Of a stretch of DNA of 64,000 nucleotides, positions 52,830-61,518 are shown in pieces; position 1 is the stretch's first letter; each line of letters begins with the position of its first letter. The notes beneath the pieces are model-generated. The model saw nothing but the letters and a program-made list of their open reading frames with translations. It ran no database searches and had not been told where the DNA came from. Both the position numbers and the translations under genes were made by a program. Location: the NCBI GenBank assembly GCA_034926785.1, contig JAYFQU010000015.1:16608-80607 (forward strand), given 5' to 3'. This DNA is from UBA7703 sp034926785 (GTDB lineage Bacteria > Bacillota > Clostridia > Christensenellales > CAG-138).

Positions 52830-53990
52830 ATGGCTACAAACTCGAAACCCGAAAAGAAAAGAACAAGACAACAGAAACGCATGCTGCGATTCTGGCTTTC
52901 GATTCGACCGGCGGTTGTGCTGCTGGTGAGCCTTGCCGTTGTGTTTTTTATCGCCCGGTTTACGGTGAACTATGTGCTTTCCAAATATATTGAGCCGGTA
53001 GACCGAAACGACGCGACGCCGATTGAGGTGACCATCCCGGCCTCCTCCTCGGCCAGCAGCATTGCGCGCATCCTCTACGGCGCATGCGGGTATGACAAGG
53101 ATGGGCTGATCTCCAGCACGGCGGCATTCAAGGTTTATGTTGACTTTGTCGGCAAGGCGAACAGCCTCAAGGCGGGGAGCTATGTTCTGAGCAAGAATAT
53201 GAGCATCAAGCAGATTGTCGAGGTGCTCTGTGAAGGAAACGCGCCAAAGGCGACCGTAAAGTTTACCATCCCGGAGGGCTATACGGTTGAAGGCATCGCG
53301 AAGGTGCTTATGGAAAAGGGATTGATCACGAGCGAAGGCCAGCTTTACGATGCTGCCAAGGGCGGAAGCGCTTTTATGAACTTTGCGTTTATCGCAGACG
53401 CTGCGGCAGTAAAGAACGCAAGCGCGCGCGCCTATATGATGGAGGGATACCTCTTCCCGGATACATACGAGGTCTATGCGGACGCGAGTGTCGAGACAAT
53501 TTTAATCAAGATGCTCAACCGCTTCAACGAGGTATATTCGGAGGAATATATCACCCGCGCACAGCAGCTTAATATGACGATGGATCAGGTGATTACGCTC
53601 GCGTCCCTGATTGAGCGGGAAGCGGCGGCGCCAAACGATTTTTCAAAGGTATCCGCGGTGTTCCACAACCGCCTGAACCAGGACATGCCGCTGCAGAGCT
53701 GCGCGAGCTTGAGCTATGCGCTCGGCGTGACGAAGTATGTGTTTAACGCAGCGGAACAGCAGACGGAATCCCTGTATAACACCTACAAATACAACGGTCT
53801 GCCCGTGGGACCCGTTTGCAACCCCGGCAAGGCGGCTATTGAGGCGGCGCTGTATCCCAACGAGGAATTCGTAAAGGACGGCTATCTCTTCTTTTGCAAC
53901 CAAAATCCGGCGGAGACCAGCGAACTGGTGTTTGCCAAGACCTATGAGGAGCATCTGAAAAACGTAGAGAAATTCCAGCAATACTGGTAA
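52830..53990 (+). CDS. mltG: Endolytic murein transglycosylase MltG
   Basis: A 386-residue membrane-anchored lytic transglycosylase that cuts nascent glycan strands. A basic N-terminus precedes one membrane helix (about residues 25-47). A LysM-like region follows (IPEGYTVEGIAKVLMEKG), then the catalytic domain with YLFPDTYEVY, SLIEREAAAPNDFSKVSAVFHNRL (containing the catalytic Glu) and the ending NGLPVGPVCNPGKAAIEAAL. Full length; closed by a strong terminator. Confidence 0.95.
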   Translation: MATNSKPEKKRTRQQKRMLRFWLSIRPAVVLLVSLAVVFFIARFTVNYVLSKYIEPVDRNDATPIEVTIPASSSASSIARILYGACGYDKDGLISSTAAFKVYVDFVGKANSLKAGSYVLSKNMSIKQIVEVLCEGNAPKATVKFTIPEGYTVEGIAKVLMEKGLITSEGQLYDAAKGGSAFMNFAFIADAAAVKNASARAYMMEGYLFPDTYEVYADASVETILIKMLNRFNEVYSEEYITRAQQLNMTMDQVITLASLIEREAAAPNDFSKVSAVFHNRLNQDMPLQSCASLSYALGVTKYVFNAAEQQTESLYNTYKYNGLPVGPVCNPGKAAIEAALYPNEEFVKDGYLFFCNQNPAETSELVFAKTYEEHLKNVEKFQQYW

Positions 53991-54011
53991 AAAATCACCG
54001 ATTGCACGGCG

Positions 54012-54045
54012 CACTCTGGCGGAGATCACCGCCAGAGTGTTTTTT
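54012..54045 (+). terminator. Intrinsic terminator after mltG
   Basis: A perfect 11-bp stem CACTCTGGCGG / CCGCCAGAGTG with an AGATCA loop, followed by TTTTTT. Confidence 0.95.
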
Positions 54046-54112
54046 CTCTGCAACGCTGAAAAAGGGACGGGAGATTCCGGATCGTGGCATCGCTCGGCCG
54101 CCATCATTATTG

Positions 54113-54141
54113 TTGCTGTGGCACGACATCTGTGATAAAAT
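54113..54141 (+). promoter_or_regulatory. Sigma-A promoter for the Xaa-Pro peptidase gene
   Basis: TTGCTG (54113-54118), 17-bp spacer and TAAAAT (54136-54141). The -10 is only 8 bp from the start codon at 54150, so the transcript would be nearly leaderless or a slightly different promoter is used. Confidence 0.5.
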
Positions 54142-54149
54142 AACCCCGT

Positions 54150-55217
54150 ATGAAACATAGAATTGATATATTACGGAAGAATCTTGAACAATCCTCTCTC
54201 GATGCGGCGCTGATCACCGGCGGTGTCAACATTCGTTATTACTCGGGATTTACCAGTTCGGATGGAATCTTCCTCGTCACCCAAAAGAAGGCATACCTAG
54301 TCACCGACTTTCGGTATACGATTCAGGCAAACGCGCAGACGAAGGGGCTCTGCGAAGTTGCGGAGGCGCCGTTTACCGAGCAGTTGAATCGTATCCGTGC
54401 GTTTCTTGCGGCGGACGGTTGCAGGCGCGTCGCCTTTGAAGAGGGCGCGATGACCGTCGGCGACTTTGGCGGCTATCAGGCGATGCCGGTAGAGTGGGTG
54501 CCGTTTGGCGAAACCATCTCCCTGCCGCGGCTGTATAAGTCCCAAGATGAGATTGACAGCCTCCAGCAGGCGCAGAGGATCGCGGATAAGTCCTTCCTTG
54601 AATGGCTCGGGCGTATTGGCGCCGGCATGAGCGAGAAGGAGGCAACCGCGGAGCTGAACTATGTCTGCGAAAAAAACGGCAGCGAGGGAATTTCGTTTGA
54701 TCCGATCATTGCCGGCGGGCCGAACGGGGCAATGTGTCACGCCGTTCCGGGCGGGCGAAAGCTGCAGCAAGGCGATCTTGTGGTAACGGACTTTGGCTGT
54801 GTTGTCAACGGCTATCATTCCGACATGACGCGCACCTTCGCCGTAGGCAAGATCGACAGCGAGAGCAAGGAGATTTACGAAATTGTAAAAACCGCCCAAC
54901 AGATGGCGCTGGACGCGCTGACAAACGGCGTTTCCGGCCTGGCGCTGGATGCCATTGCGCGGGATTATATCACACAAAAAGGCTATGGCGCGCAGTTTGG
55001 CCATGGTCTTGGCCACGGCTTTGGCCTCCAGATTCACGAACCGCCGCGCGCTTCTGTGAACAGCACGGACACGCTCACCGAGGGTATGACCATCACCGTT
55101 GAGCCGGGCATCTATGTTGAGGGTAAATGCGGCGTTCGCATTGAGGACTGCTGTGTGCTGACAAAGGCTGGGCACCACAACTTCGTCACGGTGACGAAGG
55201 ATTTGCTCACCATTTAA
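54150..55217 (+). CDS. Xaa-Pro aminopeptidase-like M24 metallopeptidase
   Basis: A 355-residue M24B peptidase. The N-terminal creatinase-like domain (ALITGGVNIRYYSGFTSSDG) precedes the pita-bread catalytic domain. The five metal ligands are recognisable: aspartates in VVTDFGCVVNGYHSDMTRTF, the histidine in GHGLGHGFGLQIHE, and glutamates in TVEPGIYVEGKCGVRIED. It is directly followed by efp, the standard order in Firmicutes. Substrate specificity (Xaa-Pro versus others) is inferred from family. Confidence 0.92.
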   Translation: MKHRIDILRKNLEQSSLDAALITGGVNIRYYSGFTSSDGIFLVTQKKAYLVTDFRYTIQANAQTKGLCEVAEAPFTEQLNRIRAFLAADGCRRVAFEEGAMTVGDFGGYQAMPVEWVPFGETISLPRLYKSQDEIDSLQQAQRIADKSFLEWLGRIGAGMSEKEATAELNYVCEKNGSEGISFDPIIAGGPNGAMCHAVPGGRKLQQGDLVVTDFGCVVNGYHSDMTRTFAVGKIDSESKEIYEIVKTAQQMALDALTNGVSGLALDAIARDYITQKGYGAQFGHGLGHGFGLQIHEPPRASVNSTDTLTEGMTITVEPGIYVEGKCGVRIEDCCVLTKAGHHNFVTVTKDLLTI

Positions 55218-55230
55218 TCTTTGGAGATTT

Positions 55231-55249
55231 TCAGCATATGCTATGCTGA
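55231..55249 (+). promoter_or_regulatory. Palindrome in the efp upstream region
   Basis: TCAGCATA / TATGCTGA (55231-55238 and 55242-55249) are perfect 8-bp arms with a TGC centre, lying 52 bp before the efp start. There is no T-run after it, so an operator or leader hairpin is more likely than a terminator. Confidence 0.45.
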
Positions 55250-55300
55250 TGATTGCAGTATAAAGGTAAGAGTAACAGAAATAATGGAGGAAACAACCAT

Positions 55301-55858
55301 ATGATCAGTGCAGGCGAATTCAGAAAAGGCATGACCGTGGAGATTGACGGGTCAGTCTGGCAAATTTCCGATTTCCAGCATGTAAAACCCGGCAAGGGCG
55401 CGGCATTCGTGCGTACTCGCCTCAAGAACGTGATGACGGGCGCTGTTTTGGAGCGCACGTTTAACCCGACGGACAAGTATCCGCCGGCTCACATTGAGAC
55501 CAAGGAAATGCAGTACCTCTATGAAGACGGCGGTCTGTATTATTTCATGGATGTGGAAACCTATGAACAGCTTCCGCTGAATCATGATCAGGTGGAGGAC
55601 GCCATCAGCTTTATCGTGGAAAACCAGAACGTTAAGGTTCGCTTCTTCAAAGGCGCACCGTTCTCTGTCGAAGCGCCGAACTTTGTCGAGCTGCTCATCA
55701 CGCATTCCGAGCCTGGCGTGCGCGGCGACACCGCGACGGGAACCACCAAGCCTGCGACGCTGGAGACCGGCTACACGCTCAATGTTCCGCTGTTTGTGAA
55801 CGAGGGCGACCGTATTCGCGTTGACACCCGTACGGGTGAATATATGGAGCGCGTTTAA
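55301..55858 (+). CDS. efp: Translation elongation factor P
   Basis: A 185-residue factor that relieves ribosome stalling at polyproline. Three beta-barrel domains are present; the tip loop of domain I reads KPGKGAAF, with Lys32 as the residue that other bacteria modify. The GGAGG site and ATG at 55301 give the usual MISAGEFRKGMTVEIDG start. The genome also encodes a lysine 2,3-aminomutase (61519-62595), but the EpmA ligase needed for beta-lysylation in enterobacteria is not seen here. Confidence 0.96.
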   Translation: MISAGEFRKGMTVEIDGSVWQISDFQHVKPGKGAAFVRTRLKNVMTGAVLERTFNPTDKYPPAHIETKEMQYLYEDGGLYYFMDVETYEQLPLNHDQVEDAISFIVENQNVKVRFFKGAPFSVEAPNFVELLITHSEPGVRGDTATGTTKPATLETGYTLNVPLFVNEGDRIRVDTRTGEYMERV

Positions 55859-55915
55859 CGCGCGGACATACCCAATCGACCGGTTCGGAAACGAACGGAA
55901 AGGCGAGTGAACCAT

Positions 55916-56317
55916 ATGAGCTTTATTTCTGAAAAAGTAGCGTATCTGGACGGGCTTGCCGATGGCCTCTCGCTCAAGGACGAGGGGACGGACAAGGTCC
56001 TGCGCGGCATCATTGAAACGCTTGGCGCAATTGCCGAGGCGCTGGAAGAACAGGATGAGAGCATCGATGATCTCTCCGACTGCGTAGATGGCATCTACGA
56101 TGAGCTGGACGACATTGAGGGCATTCTGGACGACGAGTATGACGGCGAACTGGATGAGGACGATTTTATCGAGGTCATCTGCCCCCACTGCGGCGAAACG
56201 GTATACTTCGATGAGGATATGATCGACAGTGAAGATGGCCTGATTTGCCCGAACTGCAACGAGACCATTGAGTTTCAGATTCCCGGCATGGATGACGGCG
56301 AGGAAGTTGAAGACTAA
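55916..56317 (+). CDS. CD1247-type acidic protein with a zinc ribbon
   Basis: A 133-residue, strongly acidic protein. The N-terminal part is helical (SFISEKVAYLDGLADGL... ALEEQDESIDDLSDCVDGIYDELDDIEG) and the C-terminal part is a zinc ribbon with CPHC and CPNC. It matches the CD1247 N-terminal-domain proteins of Clostridia, which have no assigned function. It follows efp in the same direction and ends at a clear terminator. ATG 55916 is preferred over GTG 55907. Confidence 0.75.
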   Translation: MSFISEKVAYLDGLADGLSLKDEGTDKVLRGIIETLGAIAEALEEQDESIDDLSDCVDGIYDELDDIEGILDDEYDGELDEDDFIEVICPHCGETVYFDEDMIDSEDGLICPNCNETIEFQIPGMDDGEEVED

Positions 56318-56339
56318 TCCGACCAAAGCAACAGCGAAC

Positions 56340-56373
56340 GCCCCGTTTGTTTAAACACAGGCGGGGCTTTTTT
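56340..56373 (+). terminator. Intrinsic terminator after the CD1247-type gene
   Basis: GCCCCG / CGGGGC (56340-56345 and 56362-56367) with an AT-rich palindromic TGTTTAAACA in the loop, followed by TTTTTT. Confidence 0.85.
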
Positions 56374-56458
56374 GCGGCATTTTATCGTTCGAAAAGGACT
56401 TAGGCATCTTCTGGCGAATACTAACTAGGCAGCAAAGAAAAGCAGGGAGGATGCGCGA

Positions 56459-57478
56459 ATGGAAGACGAAAATCCGAGGCAATACTATGAGCGAGTTCAG
56501 GCGGAGACGCTGTCTCCCTATGCTACGCTCGCACAAAATTCGCGCGGACGCGAGCTGCCGGTGGAACCTTGCCAGATTCGCACGGCGTTTATCCGCGACC
56601 GCGACAGAATTTTGCACAGCAAATCCTTCCGTCGCCTCAAACATAAAACACAGGTGTTTCTATCGCCGCAGGGAGATCATTATCGAACAAGGCTGACCCA
56701 TACGTTGGAGGTTTCCCAGATCGCAAGGACAATTGCCCGTGCCCTGCGGCTCAACGAGGATCTTACCGAAGCGATCGCTATGGGCCATGATCTTGGACAC
56801 ACGCCTTTTGGGCACTCCGGCGAGGATGTGCTAAATGATTTGCTGCCCGGCGGATTTGAGCATAACGAACAGAGTCTGCGCGTGGTAGAAAAGCTGGAAA
56901 ATGAGGGCGAGGGACTGAACCTCACCTTTGAGGTCCGGGACGGCATTTTACACCATAAAAAGAACGGAACACCCGCTACGCTGGAGGGAAAGGTGGTTTC
57001 TCTGGCCGATCGAATCGCGTATATCAACCATGATATTGACGACGCGATCCGCGCGGGGATTTTGCATGAGGACGATCTGCCGAGGGATGCGGTTCTTGTG
57101 CTTGGCAATTCGCACGGGAAGCGTATTAATTCCATGATACTCGATGTGGTGGCGCAGAGCTTCGGCAAGCCGACGGTTCAGATGAGCGCATCGGTTTTTG
57201 AACAGTTTGATGCATTGCGGGACTTTATGTTTGAACGCGTCTACAAAAACTCCAAGGCCAAGAGCGAGGAGGAAAAGGCGAAGCGCGTGGTATATGAGCT
57301 TTTCGCTTATTATCGGGCGCATACAAATCTACTCACGGGTGAATATGCCAAGTATATTGAGCAGGATGGCGTGGATCGTGCGGTAGCGGACTACATCGCG
57401 GGAATGACGGATAACTATGCGATTTCGGAATATATGCGTATCTTTGTTCCCAAATCCTGGATGGATTTAACCATTTGA
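56459..57478 (+). CDS. dgt: Deoxyguanosinetriphosphate triphosphohydrolase-like HD protein
   Basis: A 339-residue HD-domain protein related to dGTPases. Metal-binding motifs are visible: RTRLTHTLEVSQIARTIA, the HD pair in AMGHDLGHTPFGHSGE, and NHDIDDAIRAG. GGGAGG lies 8 bp before the ATG at 56459. In Firmicutes this gene precedes dnaG and rpoD, as here, which suggests linkage of nucleotide pools to replication. The exact dNTP substrate is not determined by sequence. Confidence 0.92.
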   Translation: MEDENPRQYYERVQAETLSPYATLAQNSRGRELPVEPCQIRTAFIRDRDRILHSKSFRRLKHKTQVFLSPQGDHYRTRLTHTLEVSQIARTIARALRLNEDLTEAIAMGHDLGHTPFGHSGEDVLNDLLPGGFEHNEQSLRVVEKLENEGEGLNLTFEVRDGILHHKKNGTPATLEGKVVSLADRIAYINHDIDDAIRAGILHEDDLPRDAVLVLGNSHGKRINSMILDVVAQSFGKPTVQMSASVFEQFDALRDFMFERVYKNSKAKSEEEKAKRVVYELFAYYRAHTNLLTGEYAKYIEQDGVDRAVADYIAGMTDNYAISEYMRIFVPKSWMDLTI

Positions 57479-57649
57479 ACCCGAATGCTTGTATGCTGCC
57501 CCGCGCATGAAAAATCATGTGTCAATTTGCAGGAAACGCCGCCCGAAGGTCGAATACATAGTACTGGCTGAACGAGAGCGACAGCAGAGCCGATGGCGCC
57601 GGAGGATAGAAAGACGGTCTTGGCAGAATGATTTAGGAAAGGACGAAAG

Positions 57650-59434
57650 ATGGCATATCCTGACCATTGGATGAATGAACTCATCAGCAAAAACGATATC
57701 GTCTCCGTCGTCTCGTCCTATACCGAACTCAAGCCAAAGGGACGGCGGCTTTGGGGACTTTGCCCTGTCCACGGCGAAAAGACCGCGTCGTTCTCCGTTT
57801 CACCCGATAAGCAGCTGTATTATTGCTTCGGCTGCCACATCGGCGGCTCTGTGATTCAGTTTATCATGGATGTGGAGCATATGCCGTTTCACGAGGCGGT
57901 GGAGCACCTTGCCTCCCGCGCAGGGATGGCGATGCCGGAGGAGGTTAACGACGCCGCCATGCAGCGGGAGCGCGCAAAGCGCGAACGCCTCGCGGAGGCC
58001 TGCCAGCTTGCGGCCAGGTTTTATATGCAAAAGCTGCTGGGCGAACAGGGGGTAGCCGGCAGAGCATATTTAAAAAAACGCGGCATCACAAGCGATTCGG
58101 TGAAGCGATTTGGCATCGGCTATGCGCCAAATGAATGGGAAGCGCTCAAGCGCCATCTCGGCGAACACGGATTTTCACCGGAAGAGCTGGTGGAGGCGGG
58201 GCTGCTCGTGAAGAACGCGGATACGGGGCGAACCTATGACGCCTATCGCGGGCGCGTAATCTTCCCGATCATTGCCGCGAATGGCAGGGTGGTTGGGTTT
58301 GGGGCGCGCGTACTCAACAACGAGGAGAAGCCCAAATATATCAACACCGGCGATACGCCGCTCTATAACAAGCGAAATAACCTCTATGGCCTGAATCTTC
58401 AAAAGAGCGGAAAGATCGCCGATCTGGTCATGGTTGAGGGATATACGGATGTGATCGGCCTGTATGAATCCGAGGTGACGAACGCCGTAGCGAGCCTTGG
58501 AACCGCGTTGACCCAACAGCAGGCAAGACTGCTCAAACGCTACGTCAGCAACGTATACATCGCCTACGACGGCGATGCGGCAGGCCAGAACGCAACCATC
58601 CGCGGACTGGACATTCTCATGTCGGAGGGGCTCAATGTCCGCGTGATTGTTTTCCCGAACGGGCAGGACCCGGATGAGTTTGTGCGTCAAAACGGCAAAG
58701 AGGGGTTTGACAAACTCAAGGAAGAAGCGCTTTCGCTCAACGCGTTTAAAATCGAGGCCATGGCGCGAAATTATTCCATGGATAACGAAAACGAGCGGGA
58801 ACAATACGCTGTCGAAGCCTGCCGGTTTATCGCAACGCTGACCCCCGTGGAACGGGAGCGGCATTATCAGGAGTTATCGAGAAAGACCGGCTTCTCGCTT
58901 GAAACGCTTCGCGCACAGGGCGCGAGTATTCGGCGGACGGACTGGCAGCAACCGGCGAAAGGCGTTCGGGAGCGCACCTTTCGCGCCGAGAGGCGCGAGA
59001 AACAGCCGGATAGCGAGCGCATCCGCGCGGAGAACGCACTGCTCTACCACATGATGCAGTCGCCCGTTGCGGCGAGGATTGCGGGTGAACGCGGGCTGGA
59101 TCAGCAGTTTGCGTCCGAAGGCATTCGACAGTTCGCCGAGGCACTGGTTGCGGCCTATCAGCGAGGGGAGGAGCCAAACCTTCCTTTGCTGCTCTGCGGG
59201 ATGCAGAAGGCGGACGCCGAGCGGGTCAGCGACGCGCTCAAAGACGACGCACCCTGCGTGGAGCCGGAGAAGGCGGTTCGTGACTGCATCTGCCGGATTG
59301 AACGCAGCGGACTGGCGGAGCAGATTGAACAGATTAAGCAGCAACTGAACGATCCAACGCTTTCGGAGGCGCAGAAGGCGGACTATATTCGGACAATTAT
59401 GACACTAAACCAGCGGATGCGGGGTTTGAGCTGA
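57650..59434 (+). CDS. dnaG: DNA primase
   Basis: A 594-residue primase. Domains: zinc-binding CHC2 (CPVHGEKTASFSV ... YYCFGCHIGG), the N-terminal catalytic part (AYLKKRGITSDSVKRFGIGYAP, YRGRVIFPI), Toprim core (VMVEGYTDVIGLY, YDGDAAGQNA) and a C-terminal DnaB-interaction region from about residue 440. It lies 11 bp before rpoD, forming the macromolecular-synthesis pair. The 171-bp gap after dgt has no clear promoter. Confidence 0.96.
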   Translation: MAYPDHWMNELISKNDIVSVVSSYTELKPKGRRLWGLCPVHGEKTASFSVSPDKQLYYCFGCHIGGSVIQFIMDVEHMPFHEAVEHLASRAGMAMPEEVNDAAMQRERAKRERLAEACQLAARFYMQKLLGEQGVAGRAYLKKRGITSDSVKRFGIGYAPNEWEALKRHLGEHGFSPEELVEAGLLVKNADTGRTYDAYRGRVIFPIIAANGRVVGFGARVLNNEEKPKYINTGDTPLYNKRNNLYGLNLQKSGKIADLVMVEGYTDVIGLYESEVTNAVASLGTALTQQQARLLKRYVSNVYIAYDGDAAGQNATIRGLDILMSEGLNVRVIVFPNGQDPDEFVRQNGKEGFDKLKEEALSLNAFKIEAMARNYSMDNENEREQYAVEACRFIATLTPVERERHYQELSRKTGFSLETLRAQGASIRRTDWQQPAKGVRERTFRAERREKQPDSERIRAENALLYHMMQSPVAARIAGERGLDQQFASEGIRQFAEALVAAYQRGEEPNLPLLLCGMQKADAERVSDALKDDAPCVEPEKAVRDCICRIERSGLAEQIEQIKQQLNDPTLSEAQKADYIRTIMTLNQRMRGLS

Positions 59435-59445
59435 AAGGAGCGACA

Positions 59446-60528
59446 ATGTTGGAAGGTAAAGAAGCACGCGCGCAAAAATTAAATGATTTAATTGAGTCCG
59501 GCAAACAAAAGGGGATGCTCTCCTATAAGGAGATCATGGACGCGCTGGAGGAATTGGAGCTCGACCAGGAGCAAATTGAGAAGGTCTACGACCATCTGGA
59601 AGAGCTGAACATCGACATCGTAGAAGATGTTGAGATGCCGGAGGATATCAACCAGGAGATTGCGGAGATTGAGTCTACGCTCGCTGCGGTCGAAGGCATC
59701 AATATTGACGATCCGGTACGCATGTACCTCAAGGAGATTGGCAAGGTTCCGCTGCTCACCGCCAATCAGGAGGTTGAGATTGCCCAGCGCATGGCGGACG
59801 GCGACCCGGAAGCGAAGCACCAGCTCGCAGAGGCGAACCTGCGCCTTGTGGTTTCAATTGCAAAGCGTTATGTCGGGCGCGGGATGCTGTTTCTCGATCT
59901 GATTCAGGAAGGAAATCTCGGGCTGATCAAGGCAGTTGAAAAATTCGACTACCGCAAGGGCTATAAATTCTCGACATACGCCACCTGGTGGATTCGCCAG
60001 GCGATCACCCGCGCAATTGCCGACCAGGCGCGCACCATCCGCATCCCCGTGCACATGGTGGAGACGATTAACAAGCTCATCCGTGTCAACCGCCAACTGG
60101 TACAGGAATACGGGCGTGATCCGCGGCCGGACGAAATTGCCAAAGAGATGGGAATCTCCGAAGAAAAAGTTCGCGAGATCATCAAGATTGCGCAGGAACC
60201 GGTCTCGCTGGAAACACCGATTGGCGAGGAGGACGATTCTCACCTTGGCGACTTTATCCCGGATGACGACGCGCCTGCGCCCGCGGAGGCGGTCGCCGTC
60301 ACACTGCTCAAGGAGCAGCTCATGGACGTGCTCAATTCGCTCACCCAGAGGGAAGCAAAGGTGCTTCGTCTGCGCTATGGCCTCGACGACGGCAAAGCGC
60401 GTACGTTGGAAGAGGTCGGCAAGGAGTTTAACGTCACCCGCGAGCGTATTCGGCAGATTGAAGCGAAGGCGCTCAGAAAGCTCCGCCACCCAAGCCGCAG
60501 CAAAAGACTAAAGGATTTTCTTGAATAA
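59446..60528 (+). CDS. rpoD: Housekeeping sigma factor RpoD (SigA)
   Basis: A 360-residue primary sigma factor. A short region 1.1 (about residues 10-60) is followed by region 1.2 (DDPVRMYLKEIGKVPLLTANQEVEIAQRM), region 2 with the -10-recognising YKFSTYATWWIRQAITRAI, region 3 (RIPVHMVETINKL) and region 4 with the helix-turn-helix TLEEVGKEFNVTRERIRQIEAKALRKLRHP. It lacks the large non-conserved insert of proteobacterial RpoD. The promoters seen in this window match its expected preference. Confidence 0.97.
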   Translation: MLEGKEARAQKLNDLIESGKQKGMLSYKEIMDALEELELDQEQIEKVYDHLEELNIDIVEDVEMPEDINQEIAEIESTLAAVEGINIDDPVRMYLKEIGKVPLLTANQEVEIAQRMADGDPEAKHQLAEANLRLVVSIAKRYVGRGMLFLDLIQEGNLGLIKAVEKFDYRKGYKFSTYATWWIRQAITRAIADQARTIRIPVHMVETINKLIRVNRQLVQEYGRDPRPDEIAKEMGISEEKVREIIKIAQEPVSLETPIGEEDDSHLGDFIPDDDAPAPAEAVAVTLLKEQLMDVLNSLTQREAKVLRLRYGLDDGKARTLEEVGKEFNVTRERIRQIEAKALRKLRHPSRSKRLKDFLE

Positions 60529-60542
60529 GCGCGCCGCACCTA

Positions 60543-60568
60543 CGCCCGCTTGAGCAAAGCGGGCGATT
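60543..60568 (+). terminator. Stem-loop after rpoD, probable terminator
   Basis: CGCCCGCTT / AAGCGGGCG (60543-60551 and 60557-60565), 9 bp perfect with a GAGCA loop; only ATTTCC follows, so it is a weak terminator. Confidence 0.55.
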
Positions 60569-60618
60569 TCCAATCGGCTCGACACGAACCCAAAATAATT
60601 AACCGGAAGTAGAGCGAT

Positions 60619-61329
60619 ATGTACCATTACCGAATCAGCGATCAGGTGCCGCTTAAGACCAAGCGGCTGATTATCACGCCGATGAACGAAAAACAGATTG
60701 AAGCGATGCTACAGCGGGAGACGGAGAACCTGCTCCGGGGCGCGCTAAACGAAATGCGGCGCAGCGTAAGCGAACACCCGAATCAAGCGCTCTGGTATAC
60801 CACCTGGCAGATCAGCCTTCGCCAGTCTGGGGAGGCGGTCGGGCTCATCGGATTTCAAGGCATACCTGAGGATAAAACGGCTGAATTGGGCTATGATATA
60901 TTCGCGGCCTATCGTGGCAACGGATATGCCCAGGAGGCGATTCAGTCACTCTGCGGCTGGGCGTTCGGGCGAGAGAATGTGTACTTTGTGCACGCTCTGG
61001 CGGACGAGCAGAACCAGGCCGCAAACCATATCCTTGAAAACCTAAAATTCTACCGTGTGGAAAGCCCGGTAGAGGGGCGCGTGCGCTGGGAACTGGAGCG
61101 TCCGGCAAGCGCGTGGATGGCTGTTTATATGAGTATTGGATTGGGTCTTGGGCTTGCGCTTGGCTCCGGCTTTTTCGGCAATATGATCTCCGGCATGGCA
61201 GTTGGGCTTAGCGCCGGGCTTGCGCTTGGCGTTGCGCTGGATTCGCAGGATCGCGCCGCAAGAAAGCGAGACAACGCACCGAAAAGACTGGACGAAGAAA
61301 AACAACCGGCAAAAAAAGGTGAAGTGTGA
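60619..61329 (+). CDS. GNAT acetyltransferase fused to a glycine-rich membrane hairpin
   Basis: A 236-residue protein. Residues about 15-160 form a RimJ/RimL-like GNAT N-acetyltransferase domain with the acetyl-CoA loop AAYRGNGYAQEAIQSL and an LENLKF end. Residues about 168-207 then form one long or two short hydrophobic segments rich in Gly/Leu (IGLGLGLALGSGFFG and GLSAGLALGVAL), resembling glycine-zipper membrane hairpins. The tail is charged. The substrate is unknown. A bidirectional terminator separates it from the convergent aminomutase gene. Confidence 0.75.
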   Translation: MYHYRISDQVPLKTKRLIITPMNEKQIEAMLQRETENLLRGALNEMRRSVSEHPNQALWYTTWQISLRQSGEAVGLIGFQGIPEDKTAELGYDIFAAYRGNGYAQEAIQSLCGWAFGRENVYFVHALADEQNQAANHILENLKFYRVESPVEGRVRWELERPASAWMAVYMSIGLGLGLALGSGFFGNMISGMAVGLSAGLALGVALDSQDRAARKRDNAPKRLDEEKQPAKKGEV

Positions 61330-61335
61330 CGATTC

Positions 61336-61380
61336 CAGCAAAAAGCATCGGCGGCCGAGGGCTGCCGATGCTTTTTGCTG
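61336..61380. terminator. Bidirectional terminator between convergent genes
   Basis: A perfect 17-bp stem CAGCAAAAAGCATCGGC / GCCGATGCTTTTTGCTG (61336-61352 and 61364-61380) with an 11-base loop. The arms contain A5 and T5 runs, so it can end transcripts from both the GNAT gene and the minus-strand kamA gene. Confidence 0.9.
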
Positions 61381-61385
61381 TAGGC

Positions 61386-61428
61386 TAAAATGACGCGATT
61401 CGCGCCATTTTTTCATAAATTCGGCGAA
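61386..61428 (+). repeat. 43-bp dispersed repeat, copy A
   Basis: Begins TAAAATGACGCGATTCGCG and matches copy B (63914-63956) at 41 of 43 positions in the same orientation. Its first 25 bases are a near-perfect palindrome (AAAATGACGCGA / TCGCGCCATTTT). A second, weaker stem follows. Confidence 0.85.
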
Positions 61429-61518
61429 CGATTTGCCGCATTCGATACCAGATGGGGAATGATGTAAATCCTCCATGCCCCTAAATGGGGTTGCCGATAC
61501 TGCTTGAACTGGGTGCAG

